Source: Chondrosia reniformis | Lineage: Eukaryota; Porifera; Demospongiae; Chondrillida; Chondrillidae | Direction of reading: 5' to 3' | Length of the DNA stretch: 64,000 nucleotides | NCBI GenBank assembly: GCA_947172415.1 | Contig: OX359198.1 | Coordinates: forward strand, 1,581,401-1,645,400 | Shown: piece by piece, positions 18,202 to 35,259 of the stretch | How positions within the stretch are numbered: the stretch's first letter is position 1 | Layout: every line of letters begins with the position of its first letter | Translations under genes and position numbers: made by a program | Notes under the pieces: generated by a model | Seen by the model: the letters and a program-made list of their open reading frames with translations, nothing else | What the model was told of the DNA's origin: nothing | Databases searched by the model: none

Positions 18202-18937
18202 CTTGGTGGTGAAGGGTCTACTACCTCTTGATGGAGAATTACCTGAGGATGTTAATGGATAATTTCACCATAGTAATTGAATGCATTGTGTGGTTTGAAA
18301 GAGATGATTTATCACTGATTGGCTAATAGTTAGACTGTACCTTTAGTGGCTTAGGAGCCAGGGGGAGGGGGGAGGGGAGGATTATCCCTATAAATTTGTG
18401 AGTATATGTGTATTTGTAGTTATATTTTATGTACTGAAACCACTGCACTGTTCTCAGACCTTGTAAGACTGCTCCCTTGAGTATTACAACTTTTATCGAG
18501 TGAAACAATTTATTGTAATTGGAATGGACTAAAGTCTGTAAGCCTATTTGCTTAACTAATTAAATTAAAGTACCCTATTACTTTGTGTATGCAAGAAAGC
18601 AATTTTACCAATTGATGATAATAGAAATGAAGGGGGCATTGTGCACCAATGTTCATGATTCAGGCACATACGCATATAGTGTGGAATCATCTATATAATT
18701 TGTTATTTTCAAGGGTGGACACAAATTTTCAAGGCAAATTGCCACCTCTGAAGGAAACCCTGACTTATCCCTAGTCAAAAGTTATATTTAGCTTTGCCAT
18801 GTACTTTAGAGTGAAGGAGTGCTTTGTATGATCCTTATCTGTAGACCTGGGAGGACCCCAGCCATCTTGATCCAAACACTAATGCTAAAGGAGACAATGA
18901 TCCACTTGATGTCTGTGAGATAGGCAGCAAGGTATGT

Positions 18938-19055
18938 ACACGCCCCCACCTACACACCCACTGACACACCCACTGACACACCCATCACCACACTCACCTA
19001 CACACCCATTGTTACACTCACCTACACACCCATTGTTACACTCACCTACACACCC
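18938..19055. repeat. CACACCCA-rich low-complexity tract at the A/B junction
   Basis: Irregular repeats of CACACCCACTGACA and CACCCATTGTTACACTCACC occupy the start of pyrophosphatase intron 5. Homologous tracts lie after exon 5 in units B (about 34196) and C (about 40063). In unit A the tract leads directly into the truncated receptor exon, so it marks the duplication breakpoint. Confidence 0.8.
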
Positions 19056-19066
19056 ACCTATCTATG

Positions 19067-21994
19067 TTTCGCAGTTTGTTCGGGACAATCTCATAAGTAT
19101 CATATATACAGTCTCGTGTATAGAATCTGCAATATTCTATCTACGAATCGGTAGTATTAGTAGTTTACGGAATGATGGTCCGCCCTCTTGAAATATACCT
19201 TACATACACCGAACTTCTTGTTACCTTAGAGATGTATAAGTTATTTATAATAGCTAGCTAAGAAACGATATGTACATATACATGTATGTACATTTTTTCC
19301 ATCATGGATGACTGGGAGGCGATCACTGGTTGCCAATTTAATAGGACTTCGGTCCCCCAGCTAAGATTAGACTTCGGTCACTTGGCTGGTTTGGCGTAAT
19401 AACTTCCAGTGTATTTGTTTATCATGTACATATACTGTTACTAATTAGGTTTATTAGCTACGTAACTGTGTATAGCCGTACGTGTATGTACTACATTATT
19501 TGTATATAAATTTGCGGATGTCTTTTAATTTCAAGTATATTTGGTTGTATTTCAGCCTCACCAGTCACAGACTTGCGCACCATTAGCATTGAAGAGAGAT
19601 CATTGCAGGTGGCCTGGACACTTCCTGGCGATTCGCTCGATGCTGTTCTCTTGGAGTTCAACGCCACCTCACCCTTCATAACAAAATCTGTTAGACTGTC
19701 ACTCTCCGGCAACACTGAAGAATACACCTTAGATAACCTACAAGAGGGAGTAACCTACCAAATTACTGTATATGTGGAAGACGGAGGTGTATTATCTAAC
19801 CCAGTGTCAGGACAATATACGACAGTCGAAATCGGTTAGATAGACATTCCTTTAATGTAGCGTCGCAATATCATTAGCTAGTTTGCGTGCCTTGATCTAC
19901 ATGAACTTTCAGATTATGAACTTTTTCTTAGCGTTAGTGGCTATATATGACCTCTTTCTTATTTTAGCTAAGATCACTGAATTTTGCTCAAATGTATTAA
20001 TTATGTTATTGGATTTTTGTTCCTTAGATTGTAACTGAAAGGTATGGTCTTGGTAATATATTACGTTGAGTCATGGCTGCCTTAATTTAGTATATAGTAT
20101 TAAATTTGTATATATATGCTATATACGTAGATCCTGGTGCACCTAGAGGACTGAGGGTAATAGATACTACAGATACATCTATTACAATTGGGTTCAAGAC
20201 ACCAGCCATAATGCAGTGGAATGTAGAAGCATTAAGCAATTTCCGAGTCTGTTGGACAGAATATGATGAGTCCAATCATGATGATCCTTGTGATGCTTTT
20301 AGTTCAGTTTCAGTTAATAACGCTAATGATGAAGATTTTGAATACACTTACACCGCAAGAGGACTTGCTCCGGGTGCTAGGTACTTCTTTAGTGTGGGAG
20401 TAATTTCTAATCGGGGCCGTTCATCCTTGGCAACTTCGGAGCTATTGGTGTCAACAGTAGGTAAGCAAATTGGAGGTCTATATGTCATTCATAGGCTGTT
20501 CAGATTATGAGTATATACTGCAGGCCTGGACTAATATATTCATATATAATATACATTATATAGGAGTTACTGGATTGATTCAGTTTAGACTAGGTAAAAT
20601 CAACAATTGTTATGATTGGATAGTGAGTTATATTAAACAAAAATGGCTACTCCACCTTTTGGAGAGATTGTGTTTATTTTTGTTTAGTCTGAAAATCCTA
20701 ATTCACTGAATGATGTTACAGAGATGGTTTATTTGGGAATTCGTTCAAACTGTGCTTGTAATTTTGTGAGAAATGGTGGAGCTATAAGATATGCAAGATT
20801 TAGTTGTCGTTTAGCTACTGATGGTTTAGTGTACAGGGCTGCAATTACAGTACCAAAAGGTAGTGATTTTAACACAGTTATTGCAGCTTTGGATCAGTGG
20901 AAGAGCAACACTTACAGCTTGGAAATTAGTGGTCAAGAAGTGGACCTCATTCAGAGCTGTCCTACTGTTCTTGCCTCCTTTCAAGATAAAGACTGCGTAA
21001 TTGATCATTCAGGTGCAATTGCTGGTGGGGTTGTTGGTAGTCTGATTTTGTTGGTCGTCATTGCAGTAGCTGTTATATTTTTAGTGGGTATCCTTTGGTA
21101 TAAAGGATATTGCCCTAAACGTAGACAGAAGAAAACACGACAGTAAGTTTTCAAGTATTAGTAAGTTCATATTACCTACTCAGGATCTATATATTATAAG
21201 TGCATTGTGTGCAAACTTTACACTAGGGCTACTTGCATGCACCGTACTGCACTGTACAAGAAATGAAAAATTTTAAAAAGAAAAAAAATCAAAAATTCTG
21301 TTCCATCATTATACACAATAATGCCTATATACATGTCATGTCATTTTCATAGCTGGAATCTCTTATCCCGTATCTTCTCCACTATTTTTCTCACCCTTGG
21401 CTGTCTCACTGCCCCATCCAAAATTGTCACTACCTGTTCCTTTTCACTCTTGTCTTGTAGTTCCCCATCCACATATATAGCCTAGACAGTTCATCAGAAC
21501 TACATATTACGTATATGTGTCTGATTCATTGTTTTATATACTTTACAGACATGTGATTGTAATTCTTACAAGTCTTAAACATAATATATAAATAGTATAA
21601 AAAGCTGTTCGGGAGCTAAAAAGCATGTATTTGTTTTTGGTTTCAACAACATGTAATACATTGAATATAGGGCACCGTGTTTTGTGCTATCTCTACTTAG
21701 AGTACTACTGTACTATATATGTATCTCCGCCTGCTTAAGGCTACTGCATGTACAAAACTGAGTTCATCTATTGATTCTTAAATCTTGTTGTGTTTGTATA
21801 TGACATTGTGCAGATATGATATTCCAAGGCATGCCCCAGAAGTGGGTCAGGGTTTCCACAATCCAGTTACTGCGTCCTATGAAGTCCCAATAGCAGAAGC
21901 GCAAGATGACAAAAACACAGGTCACAATCGCTATGAAGTTGATGATAGCTTTGAGAGTAGTGCGGCAGCCAGTAAGGAGCCCCATGCTCAGTAA
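19067..21994 (+). pseudogene. FN3 single-pass receptor copy B, 5'-truncated
   Basis: Exons 19556-19834, 20131-20460, 20722-21142 and 21814-21994 match exons 2-5 of copy A almost base for base: two FN3 domains, juxtamembrane domain, TM helix, and tail with YDIP, YEVP and YEVD. Exon 1 survives only as its last part from about 19068 (TTTCGCAGTTTGTTCGGGAC). The ATG and signal peptide are missing, and the donor GT is changed to AT (CTCATAAGT). Without a new 5' exon the protein cannot enter the secretory pathway. The remaining reading frames are intact, so either the truncation is young or another start is used. Pyrophosphatase exon 5 (phase 0) does not splice in frame into exon 2 (phase 1). Confidence 0.8.
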
Positions 21995-22423
21995 CTTGCA
22001 AATATTTACACTTACAGTTTGGAAATTAGTATGTATGCCCACAAATTAATTGTACAATATTGATTTTGCCAACATAAATGTTTAAGATTCTCAAAGCTAA
22101 AATTCTTAGTACATATGCTGCATGCCTACATATTAGTATTATTAGTATTAGTGTTATACATCATTAAGGTCCCCATACACATTGCATTGGTTCATGCGAG
22201 GGGTATATACCTTCCTACACATCATTTCCTTACAACATCATATCATCAACGTACAGGAAGTGCCCCTTTAGCAAACCGCTGGTCTACCAGGGGATCCTTT
22301 ATACAGATATACAGTTTACACTCCATTTTCACATATCAGACAACACAAAGATGAACTACAAGTTTCTGATTATCAAATAGTATGACATGTATAGTAAATG
22401 GACCTCTGATCTATTGCATCATA

Positions 22424-22764
22424 CAGTAGAACGTCGATTATCCGAACGTCAATTATACGAATCGTTGATTATCCGAACGTCGTCGCAAGATGCTGACTCA
22501 GCAAAATATGGCCGCCAACCAACGGAAGAGAACTATTAAGTGTAGACCAGAAGCTTGAGATCTGCAAGCGATTGAAGAAAGTGGCTACTATTACTTAACT
22601 TTCGAAGGAATTGAATATGGGAAGTCGACGAGTTGTGATATAAAGCGAAATGAAGAAAAATTCGTCACTTTTATTGAGAAACTGCTTGCTGTTTGATTAT
22701 ACGTACTTTTCGATTTTACGTACAGGCCAATCCCCAATTAGTTCGGATAATCGACGTTCTACTG
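22424..22764. mobile_element. pogo/Tigger-like MITE, 341 bp
   Basis: Terminal inverted repeats CAGTAGAACGTCGATTATCC and its complement (ending GACGTTCTACTG) are flanked by TA on both sides. The homologous site in unit A (about 8810) lacks the insert. The terminal sequence and TA target are those of pogo-type elements. Confidence 0.88.
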
Positions 22765-22772
22765 TATATATA

Positions 22773-23308
22773 CAGTGAAAACTGGTTAACGAGAAATTCA
22801 CGGTGCAAGCCAAATCATTTCTCGTTAACAGTATTTCTTGTTATCAGATCTCCATACATGTAATGTAATGATCCAAAAGTGTATCTATATATATGCATAT
22901 AAACACGCTTCAAGCTATATAAACGCTTCGTCGAAAGCAGAGTAGGCTGCTTCGCGAAGACGTTTCCTACTCCCGTTGGCGCTGGAGTTTTCTACCTCGA
23001 CTTTAGTCCTGTTCTTCAAGAACGTAGACATTGTCGAATTGGGAATGTTGTACTTTTTACAAATTCCGACTTAGAGAGCCTTTTGGCGTCAATCTCTTCG
23101 AAATTTTTATCTTGAAATCTATCGAGTAGCTTCGTTGTTTCTTCGCGACTGCCATCTTGACAAATTACACGTGTTAATGCCTTCGCGTTAACAGGCACTT
23201 TTCGCGTAAAACGGTATATTTAGTATGGTAAATAACCTGGTTTCGGCGAATTGTTTGTGTTAAGCAATATTTCGTGTAAAGCGACTTCGTGTTAACCAGT
23301 TTTCACTG
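22773..23308. mobile_element. pogo/Tigger-like deletion derivative, 536 bp
   Basis: Terminal inverted repeats CAGTGAAAACTGGTTAACGA and the complement ending ACCAGTTTTCACTG are flanked by TA. On the minus strand it retains coding remnants of the DNA-binding N-terminus of a transposase (for example FLKNRTKVEVENSS and SRKRLREAAYSAFDEAF; Lys/Arg-rich helices as in CENP-B-type domains), broken by stops. It is absent from unit A. Confidence 0.85.
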
Positions 23309-23695
23309 TATATACGTACAGTAAATTAAAATGCATGGAATGTACATGTACAATTCCTAGCTATGTACGCGTATCCATGCACTCCGACTTGACATATGAT
23401 TAAGGGCTCAAAGTTGGAACACCCTGTGCAGCAAGACTATATGAGGGAGATTGAGAATAATACATATCTTTAATCATATTTTTTATTAGTGCATTTTGTG
23501 AAACTTAAACTTATCATAAGCTGTAAGATTGATGTGGACCTATATAGCTACACCTTAGACTCTTTCATTCGATTATCATGTTCAGTTTTATATGTACTGT
23601 GTCCCTGAAAGACCAGCCTCTGGCGCTGAAGGGACATTCTATGGAAAAGGGGACGTGATGTCTTGTGTCTATATATAGGATAGTATAGTTTGAAG

Positions 23696-29012
<5,317 letters not shown>

Positions 29013-29393
29013 TGTACACGAACAATCTAGAACACTATATTCCAACAAATTATGGTTATCATGCCTATGAAGTTAAGGAAGCATAAAGAGGATAGACTTT
29101 TAAAACACAATTTTCTTAGACTAGTTACTAGGGTAAACCTGAAGAGCCTTGGATGAGGATACTTCTTCTCTTTCTTCCTCCATTGGGCCAGACAGCTGTT
29201 TCTGGGAATTCCACCCTTATCAATGTTTTAAAATCTATTCTCTTCACGATAATCATATGTATGTCATTTGCATGGTCGGTTGGATTTGACGTTTACTTCA
29301 GTCAATACCAAACATAAAAAAGCAAAACACGTCTCTTTGACGCGTACACAATCAGAATAATCGATATATTTTCTTATCGCAATATCGGTGTTG
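29013..29393. other. intergenic between kinase B and pyrophosphatase B
   Basis: No exon is seen. A fragment at about 29145-29225 (pyrimidine-rich, CCATTGGGCCAGACAGCTG, GGGAATTCCACCCTTA) matches a dispersed repeat also present at 1960-2060 and, inverted, at about 16480-16560. Identity with unit A resumes at about 29350. Confidence 0.5.
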
Positions 29394-31475
29394 ATGATTC
29401 GTGCTGGTGCACGTTTAGTTGTTCAATTAGTCCCTTCTGTGACGAGAAGTGTTATACGTCCAGTTCTCAAGACCAGTTTAGCCATTTTATCGAGCAGAAG
29501 AGGTATCAGTATGGCTTTCTCCACCGAAGAACGCGGTTCTCCTAATTCATTGGAATATCGTGTCTTTTTCAGTAAGTGAGGAATGAGGAAGACATTTTGT
29601 TGTAGGAACATGTGGACGTGAGCTACTAGCACAAGACAGTTGGGGTCCTTAAGCCACAGCTCAAGTAGATTAGCTTGTGGATGTTGCATGTTTAAAGCGC
29701 CTTAATACTGCCGATCAAAATGCATTATATAATTAATCAGATGCAAAATTCACAATTTTGAAATATATATATTATAGAATCGGCGAGATTTCACTACTAC
29801 TGCTTGTTCCACTGTAAAATAGATATGCATGTTGTATTTTAAGCTAAAACGTTTGTGTTCCTTTTACCTCTAGAGCGTCCGGACAACACTCCTATCTCTC
29901 CATTTCACGACATTCCCCTCTATGCTAACAATGAGGTAGTACATGAGCGTACGCGTGTATGCCTAAATAGATTAGAAAGCCATAAAGTTTAGTGTATACA
30001 CATATATATACATTTGTCTTAATTTGCTAGAACTCTGTATCAGAGATGTGGAATCATAGTCTTAATCTCATTCAGGTCTCTTATATATTTTCTATCTGTA
30101 CAAATTCTAGTTATATATTTTTCCCCAACTTGAAACTTGAAATAGAGTAGCAATCACTATATATATAGTTTCAAATTTCTTTACATAATGGGACCAATTT
30201 CTGTGTATATGTAATACCCTTGGATTAAGCGCAAGAGCTAAAGGACTTTATCAGGTATCAGGAAGATAAAAGACTCCCAGGGTCACTGGAGGGGGAATTC
30301 CCTGAAACAGCTGCATGGCCCAGGAAGGACAAAGGGTTGCTATGAAACTGTATCCTCATCCAAAGCTCATGGGGTTTTCCTAACTAGTAAGTTTAGGAAA
30401 GTATTTGGTGTTTTCTTAACCTGTGTTGATAGAAAAATGGTGGTGTAGATTATTCAAGTAACTGTATTTTCAAGTTTCAATATTGAATATTGTACAATAG
30501 AATATGGCCAAACACTTTGTATTATACATTTGATGCCGGAGATGCTCATTACTACGTATGTAAAAATGTCAAAATGTTAGACTGAACGATTTTTGAGCAA
30601 TAACATAGCAGAAATTCATGAACAATAACAATAATAGTGTGCAGGAAATTTGACCACAAAGTCTTCATCAGCTGTAAAACTGATTTATATTAAAATCATA
30701 AATAGGCTACCTCCTGTAGAGGAGATGCCATAAATTGATAATTTATTCAACATTATGATTCTACCTGTACATTTAGAAGACTGTGGTCAACATGGTAGTA
30801 GAAGTACCGAGGTGGACAAATGCCAAAATGGAGGTTTGTGATAACTATTTAGCGGTACACTATAACTGATTCATGCAATATTATATGTGAAGTGATAGGG
30901 CTTATTTGTCGCGATCATGATGATATTGCTGATGAAGACCTGCGGGTTGAAACGTTCTATTCCAAAGATTTAATGTTGCTGTTGCTCAATAGACTTCATA
31001 TATCAATATTATATGTATATCTTACGTATACCATAATATGTATATAAGGACTTTACTACAAACAATTCCACTTATAATTTATTTGACTTGAACGATTGCC
31101 ATGTTGTGTAATGAGAGGAGGTATTGAGTTTACTGAGCAGAACAAACATTCTGAAACTGTGTGAACTGTTCCTGACTACTATCTTTATACTTGTGTTCTT
31201 ATATGACAGTTTCTGAAGTTTCTACTTCCTATTAAATGAGCAAAATAATTAACAAGTTTTAGAGTGAAAATGTACACTTTACATCTTCAATATCTCCATT
31301 TTAATCTCCTATACAGCATACCTATGTACGTCTGTATGTATGTGTATTGTGTAGATCAGTGTCAATGAACCACTCAACCCGATCAAGCAGGACGTGAAGA
31401 AGGGAAAGCTGCGCTTTGTCAACAACTGTTTCCCATACCGTGGTTACCTGTGGAACTACGGTGCACTGCCTCGAG

Positions 31476-31855
31476 TAAGGGTCTACCTCTTATTTGAGAA
31501 GGGTCTACCTCTTATTTGAGAAGGGTCTGCCTCTTATTTGAGAAGGGTCTGCCTCTTATTTGAGAAGGGTCTAACTCTTATTTGAGAAGGGTCTGCCTCT
31601 TATTTGAGAAGGGTCTGCCTCTTATTTGAGAAGGGTCTACCTCTTATTTGAGAAGGGTCTGCCTCTTATTTGAGAAGGGTCTGCCTCTTATTTGAGAAGG
31701 GTCTGCCTCTTATTTGAGAGGTGTCTGCCTCTTATTTGAAAAGGGTCTGCCTCTTATTTGAGAAGGGTCTACCTCTTATTTGAGAAGGGTCTGCCTCTTA
31801 TTTGAGAAGTGTCTGCCTCTTATTTGAGAAGGGTCTACCTCTTATTTGAGAAGGG
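31476..31855. repeat. 22-bp minisatellite, about 17 copies (unit B, first array)
   Basis: Same unit and same position next to the exon 4 donor as in unit A. Confidence 0.93.
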
Positions 31856-32168
31856 CTTGGTGGTGAAGGGTCTACTACCTCTTGATGGAGAATTACCTGA
31901 GGATGTTAATGGATAATTTCACCATAGTAATTGAATGCATTGTGTGGTTTGAAAGAGATGATTTATCACTGATTGGCTAATAATTAGCCTGTACCTTTAG
32001 TGGCTTAGGAGCCAGGGGGAGGTAGGAGGAGAGGATTATCCCTATAAATTTGTGAGTATATGTGTAGTTATATTTTATGTACTGAAACCACTGCACTGTT
32101 CTCAGACCTTGTAAGAGTGCTCCCTTGAGTATTACAACTTTTGCTGAGTGAAACAATTTGTTGTAATA

Positions 32169-32743
32169 GAGGATATGCATCGGTTGCGCAATAAAAAGGT
32201 CGAAGGTGAATCAATGTATTAGCAGGTATACGGAAAAGCAACAAAAAGCTGTTTTACAAGCTGCTGGAATCATTCTAAATCCTACCAACCTTACAAACTA
32301 AATAAAGCTATCTTTAAGAACATTACAAGATCGAAATTTTGGCTAAAATGGGATTCTTCCTGAACGTGTTCCTCCTGCCTTTTGCGTGCAAAAACAATCG
32401 CCCTTTCCCTTTTCAAGAGTTATAATGGCTTTATCTTCTACTAAATATGTTGAAAATTAAGAAGAAAAGTAGCTTTTGTTGGATAATAATCGATCTTGTT
32501 AAGTACATATCTTTTATATCCAAATAATTGTCCCATCATTCTAATTCGTTGTCGATAAGTTTTTTGGTCACTCTTCAAATCCAAATCGCTTTACTTTCTA
32601 GTTACCGAAAGTTTCTTTCTTCTATAACGATGATCCTTTTACAGCCCTTTTTCCTATGTTAACATACAGAGCCAGATTAACTCTTCAGCGTTGACCCCTT
32701 AACCACAGAGTGGGCGTAACTTTGCATATCGTCTATTGGAATC
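32169..32743. mobile_element. MITE-like insertion, about 575 bp, imperfect terminal repeats
   Basis: The ends read GAGGATATGCATCGG and, complemented, GACGATATGCAAAGTTACG, an imperfect inverted repeat. The second tandem copy of this intron segment (about 33660) and units A and C have the uninterrupted sequence GTAATTGGAAT. No coding capacity is seen. Confidence 0.65.
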
Positions 32744-33021
32744 GATTGAAGTCTGTAAACCTATTTGCTTAATTAATTAAATTAAAGTACCCAATTACTT
32801 TGTGTATGCAAGAAAGCAATTGTCATTGGTCATTTACTTTAAGCTAAAAATGGAATGAATGAGTATCAGGTGTCATTGTTATACTAGACCTCCACTTACA
32901 GTATTTCTTTCAGAGTATTTAGCAAGGACGGCTGAATGATGATAATAGAAATGAAGGGGGCATTGTGCACCAATGTTCATGATTCAGGCACATACGTATG
33001 TAGTGTGGAATCATCTATATA

Positions 33022-33948
33022 CTGTTTCCCATACCGTGGTTACCTGTGGAACTACGGTGCACTGCCTCGAGTAAGGGTCTACCTCTTATTTGAGAAGGGT
33101 CTGCCTCTTATTTGAGAAGGGTCTGCCTCTTATTTGAGAAGGGTCTGCCTCTTATTTGAGAAGTGTCAAACTCTTATTTGAGAAGGGTCTGCCTCTTATT
33201 TGAGAAGGGTCTGCCTCTTATTTGAAAAGGGTCTGCCTCTTATTTGAGAAGGGTCTACCTTTTATTTGAGAAGGGTCTGCCTCTTATTTGAGAAGTGTCT
33301 GCCTCTTATTTGAGAAGGGTCTACCTCTTATTTGAGAAGGGCTTGGTGGTGAAGGGTCTACTACCTCTTGATGGAGAATTACCTGAGGATGTTAATGGAT
33401 AATTTTACCATAGTAATTGAATGCATTATTTGGTTTGAAAGAGATGATTTATCACTGATTGGCTAATAGCTAGACTGTACCTTTAGTGGCATAGGAGCCA
33501 GGGGGAGGGGGGAGGAGCCTGGGGGGAGGGGAGGATTATCCCTATAAATTTGTGAGTATATGTGTAGTTATATTTTATGTACTGAAACCACTGCACTGTT
33601 CTCGGACCTTGTAAGAGTGCTCCCTTGAGTATTACAACTTTTGCTGAGTGAAACAGTTTATTGTAATTGGAATCGATTGAAGTCTGTAACCCTATTTGCT
33701 TAATTAATTAAATTAAAGTACCCATTACTTTGTGTATGCAAGAAAGCAATTGTCATTGGTCATTTACTTTAAGCTAAAAATGGAATGAATGAGTATCAGG
33801 TGTCATTGTTATACTAGACCTCCACTTACAGTATTTCTTTCAGAGTATTTAGCAAGGACGGCTGAATGATGATAATAGAAATGAAGGGGGCATTGTGCAC
33901 CAATGTTCATGATTCAGGCACATACGTATATAGTGTGGAATCATCTAT
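33022..33948. repeat. second copy of an intron-4 block, with a partial exon 4
   Basis: Starting at CTGTTTCCCATACCGTGG, the 3' part of exon 4, its donor, the minisatellite (33075-33341, about 12 copies) and the downstream intron up to CATCTATATA are repeated from 31427-33021. The duplicated exon lacks an acceptor and so should be skipped. Confidence 0.85.
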
Positions 33949-35259
33949 ATAATTTGTCATTTTCAAGGGTGGACACAAATTTTCAAGGCAAATTGCCACC
34001 TCGGAAGGAAACCCTGACTTAGTCCTAGTCAGAAGTTATCTTCAGCTTTGCCATGTACTTTAGAGTGAAGTAGTGCTTTGTATGATCCTTATCTGTAGAC
34101 CTGGGAGGACCCCAGCCATCTTGATCCAAACACTAATGCTAAAGGAGACAATGATCCACTTGATGTCTGTGAGATAGGCAGCAAGGTATGTACACGCCCC
34201 CACCTACACACCCACTGACACACCCACTGACACACCCATCATTACACCCACCCAATTACACACCCTTAACCACACCCACTGACACACAATCATGTTCTCC
34301 TTTGATGTAGATTGGTGTGCGAGGAGAGATTAAGCAGGTTAAAGTACTGGGTACTTTGGCACTGATAGATGAAGGAGAAACCGACTGGAAGATTTTGGGT
34401 ATTGACATAACAGATCCTCTAGCTGACAAAATTAATGGTTAGCCTACCTACATACCTTGTGTTTATCTGTATATGGGATTATATTATGAAGGAATAAGGA
34501 GTGCTTGTTGCGATCATTATGAGAATAAAGCCTTGTTGAGCATCAGCAACATGGATTTACTAGTTTAGGACGTTTTGACCCGGAGGTCTTTATCAGCAAT
34601 ATATGAGCAATGAGAATACAAGCCCGTTTTTGGGGATTATATCATGTACATTTGAATTGCTGTTAAAATGGGTACTTGCAAGCCACTGTGTTAAAGTTCT
34701 AAATTGCAGCGCTGTTAATCCAGTAGTAGGTTTCACTACATATACAAAGGTGGTTCTGAATAGTCAAAATTTTAGCCCGAATGTCTAGATGGTAAGTCCT
34801 ACCAATGATGGTGAATCTCTTCTTATAGATATTGAAGATGTAGAGAGAGAAATGCCTGGAATGATTCAGCACACAGTAAACTGGTTTAGGATCTATAAAA
34901 TGCCAACAGGCAAACCACCCAACCAGTTTGCCTTTGATGCAAAACCAAAAGTCCAATGATTTTTGTACTCAATTGACTGTTTTCATTCATCTCCAAAATA
35001 ATCTTCTCATCTGGGGGAGGGACTATGATATAAATAACACAGTTATCTTCTTTTGGTCTTCTGATTACGTTCATGTTGTGTAAATCTGATTTGTTTGTTG
35101 TTCATTTATTACAGTAACTTTGTAATGGAATAATTATAGTTATAACATTCCCTCTATGAAACTGACTATTCTAGTGAGGCATATATATACTGTACTACTT
35201 GTGAGTGTTATAAGTGGTATTCTTACTATTCTATATTTATTCCTTTCCTACATTTCCAG

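Larger units (their letters stand above)
15609..18931 (+). pseudogene. inorganic pyrophosphatase copy A, 3'-truncated
   Basis: Exons 15609-15786, 16090-16151, 16987-17043, 17569-17688 and 18845-18931 correspond one to one with exons 1-5 of the complete gene at 36901-42751. They encode the presequence, [31 protein letters not shown] and the metal-binding [14 protein letters not shown]. Exons 6-11 are absent, because intron 5 runs into the start of receptor copy B at about 19067. Relative to copies B and C, exon 4 carries two replacements (PLNP to SLNL) at otherwise conserved positions, consistent with relaxed selection. The active-site half made by exon 6 is lost, so a working enzyme is unlikely. 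Confidence 0.85.
21995..23695. other. intergenic region between receptor B and kinase B
   Basis: Homologous to 8367-9056 of unit A, but lengthened by the two MITEs and by about 150 bp near 23470-23600. A TATA-like CTATATATAGGATAG precedes the kinase start. No coding exon of its own is seen. Confidence 0.55.
29394..34959 (+). pseudogene. inorganic pyrophosphatase copy B, C-terminally truncated
   Basis: Exons 29394-29571, 29874-29935, 30777-30833, 31355-31474, 34099-34185, 34311-34437 and 34829-34959 match exons 1-7 of copy C. The metal-binding [12 protein letters not shown] and the second catalytic region ([15 protein letters not shown]) are intact. In exon 7 a deletion of about 266 bp relative to copy C removes the donor, so the frame ends [14 protein letters not shown]. 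Exons 8-11 are replaced by the kinase tail of unit C. The protein would lack the C-terminal helix of the fold ([14 protein letters not shown] in copy C). Intron 4 contains an internal tandem duplication and a MITE. It may be transcribed, but a functional enzyme is doubtful. Confidence 0.8.

Noticed and set aside
18934..19191. Open frame rich in Thr-His-Pro
   Set aside because: It is the translation of the CACACCCA low-complexity tract at the duplication junction.
18845..19834. In-frame fusion of pyrophosphatase A exon 5 with FN3 exon 2 of receptor B
   Set aside because: Exon 5 ends in phase 0 and the FN3 exon begins in phase 1, so the direct join shifts the frame; only a less likely exon 4 join would be in frame.
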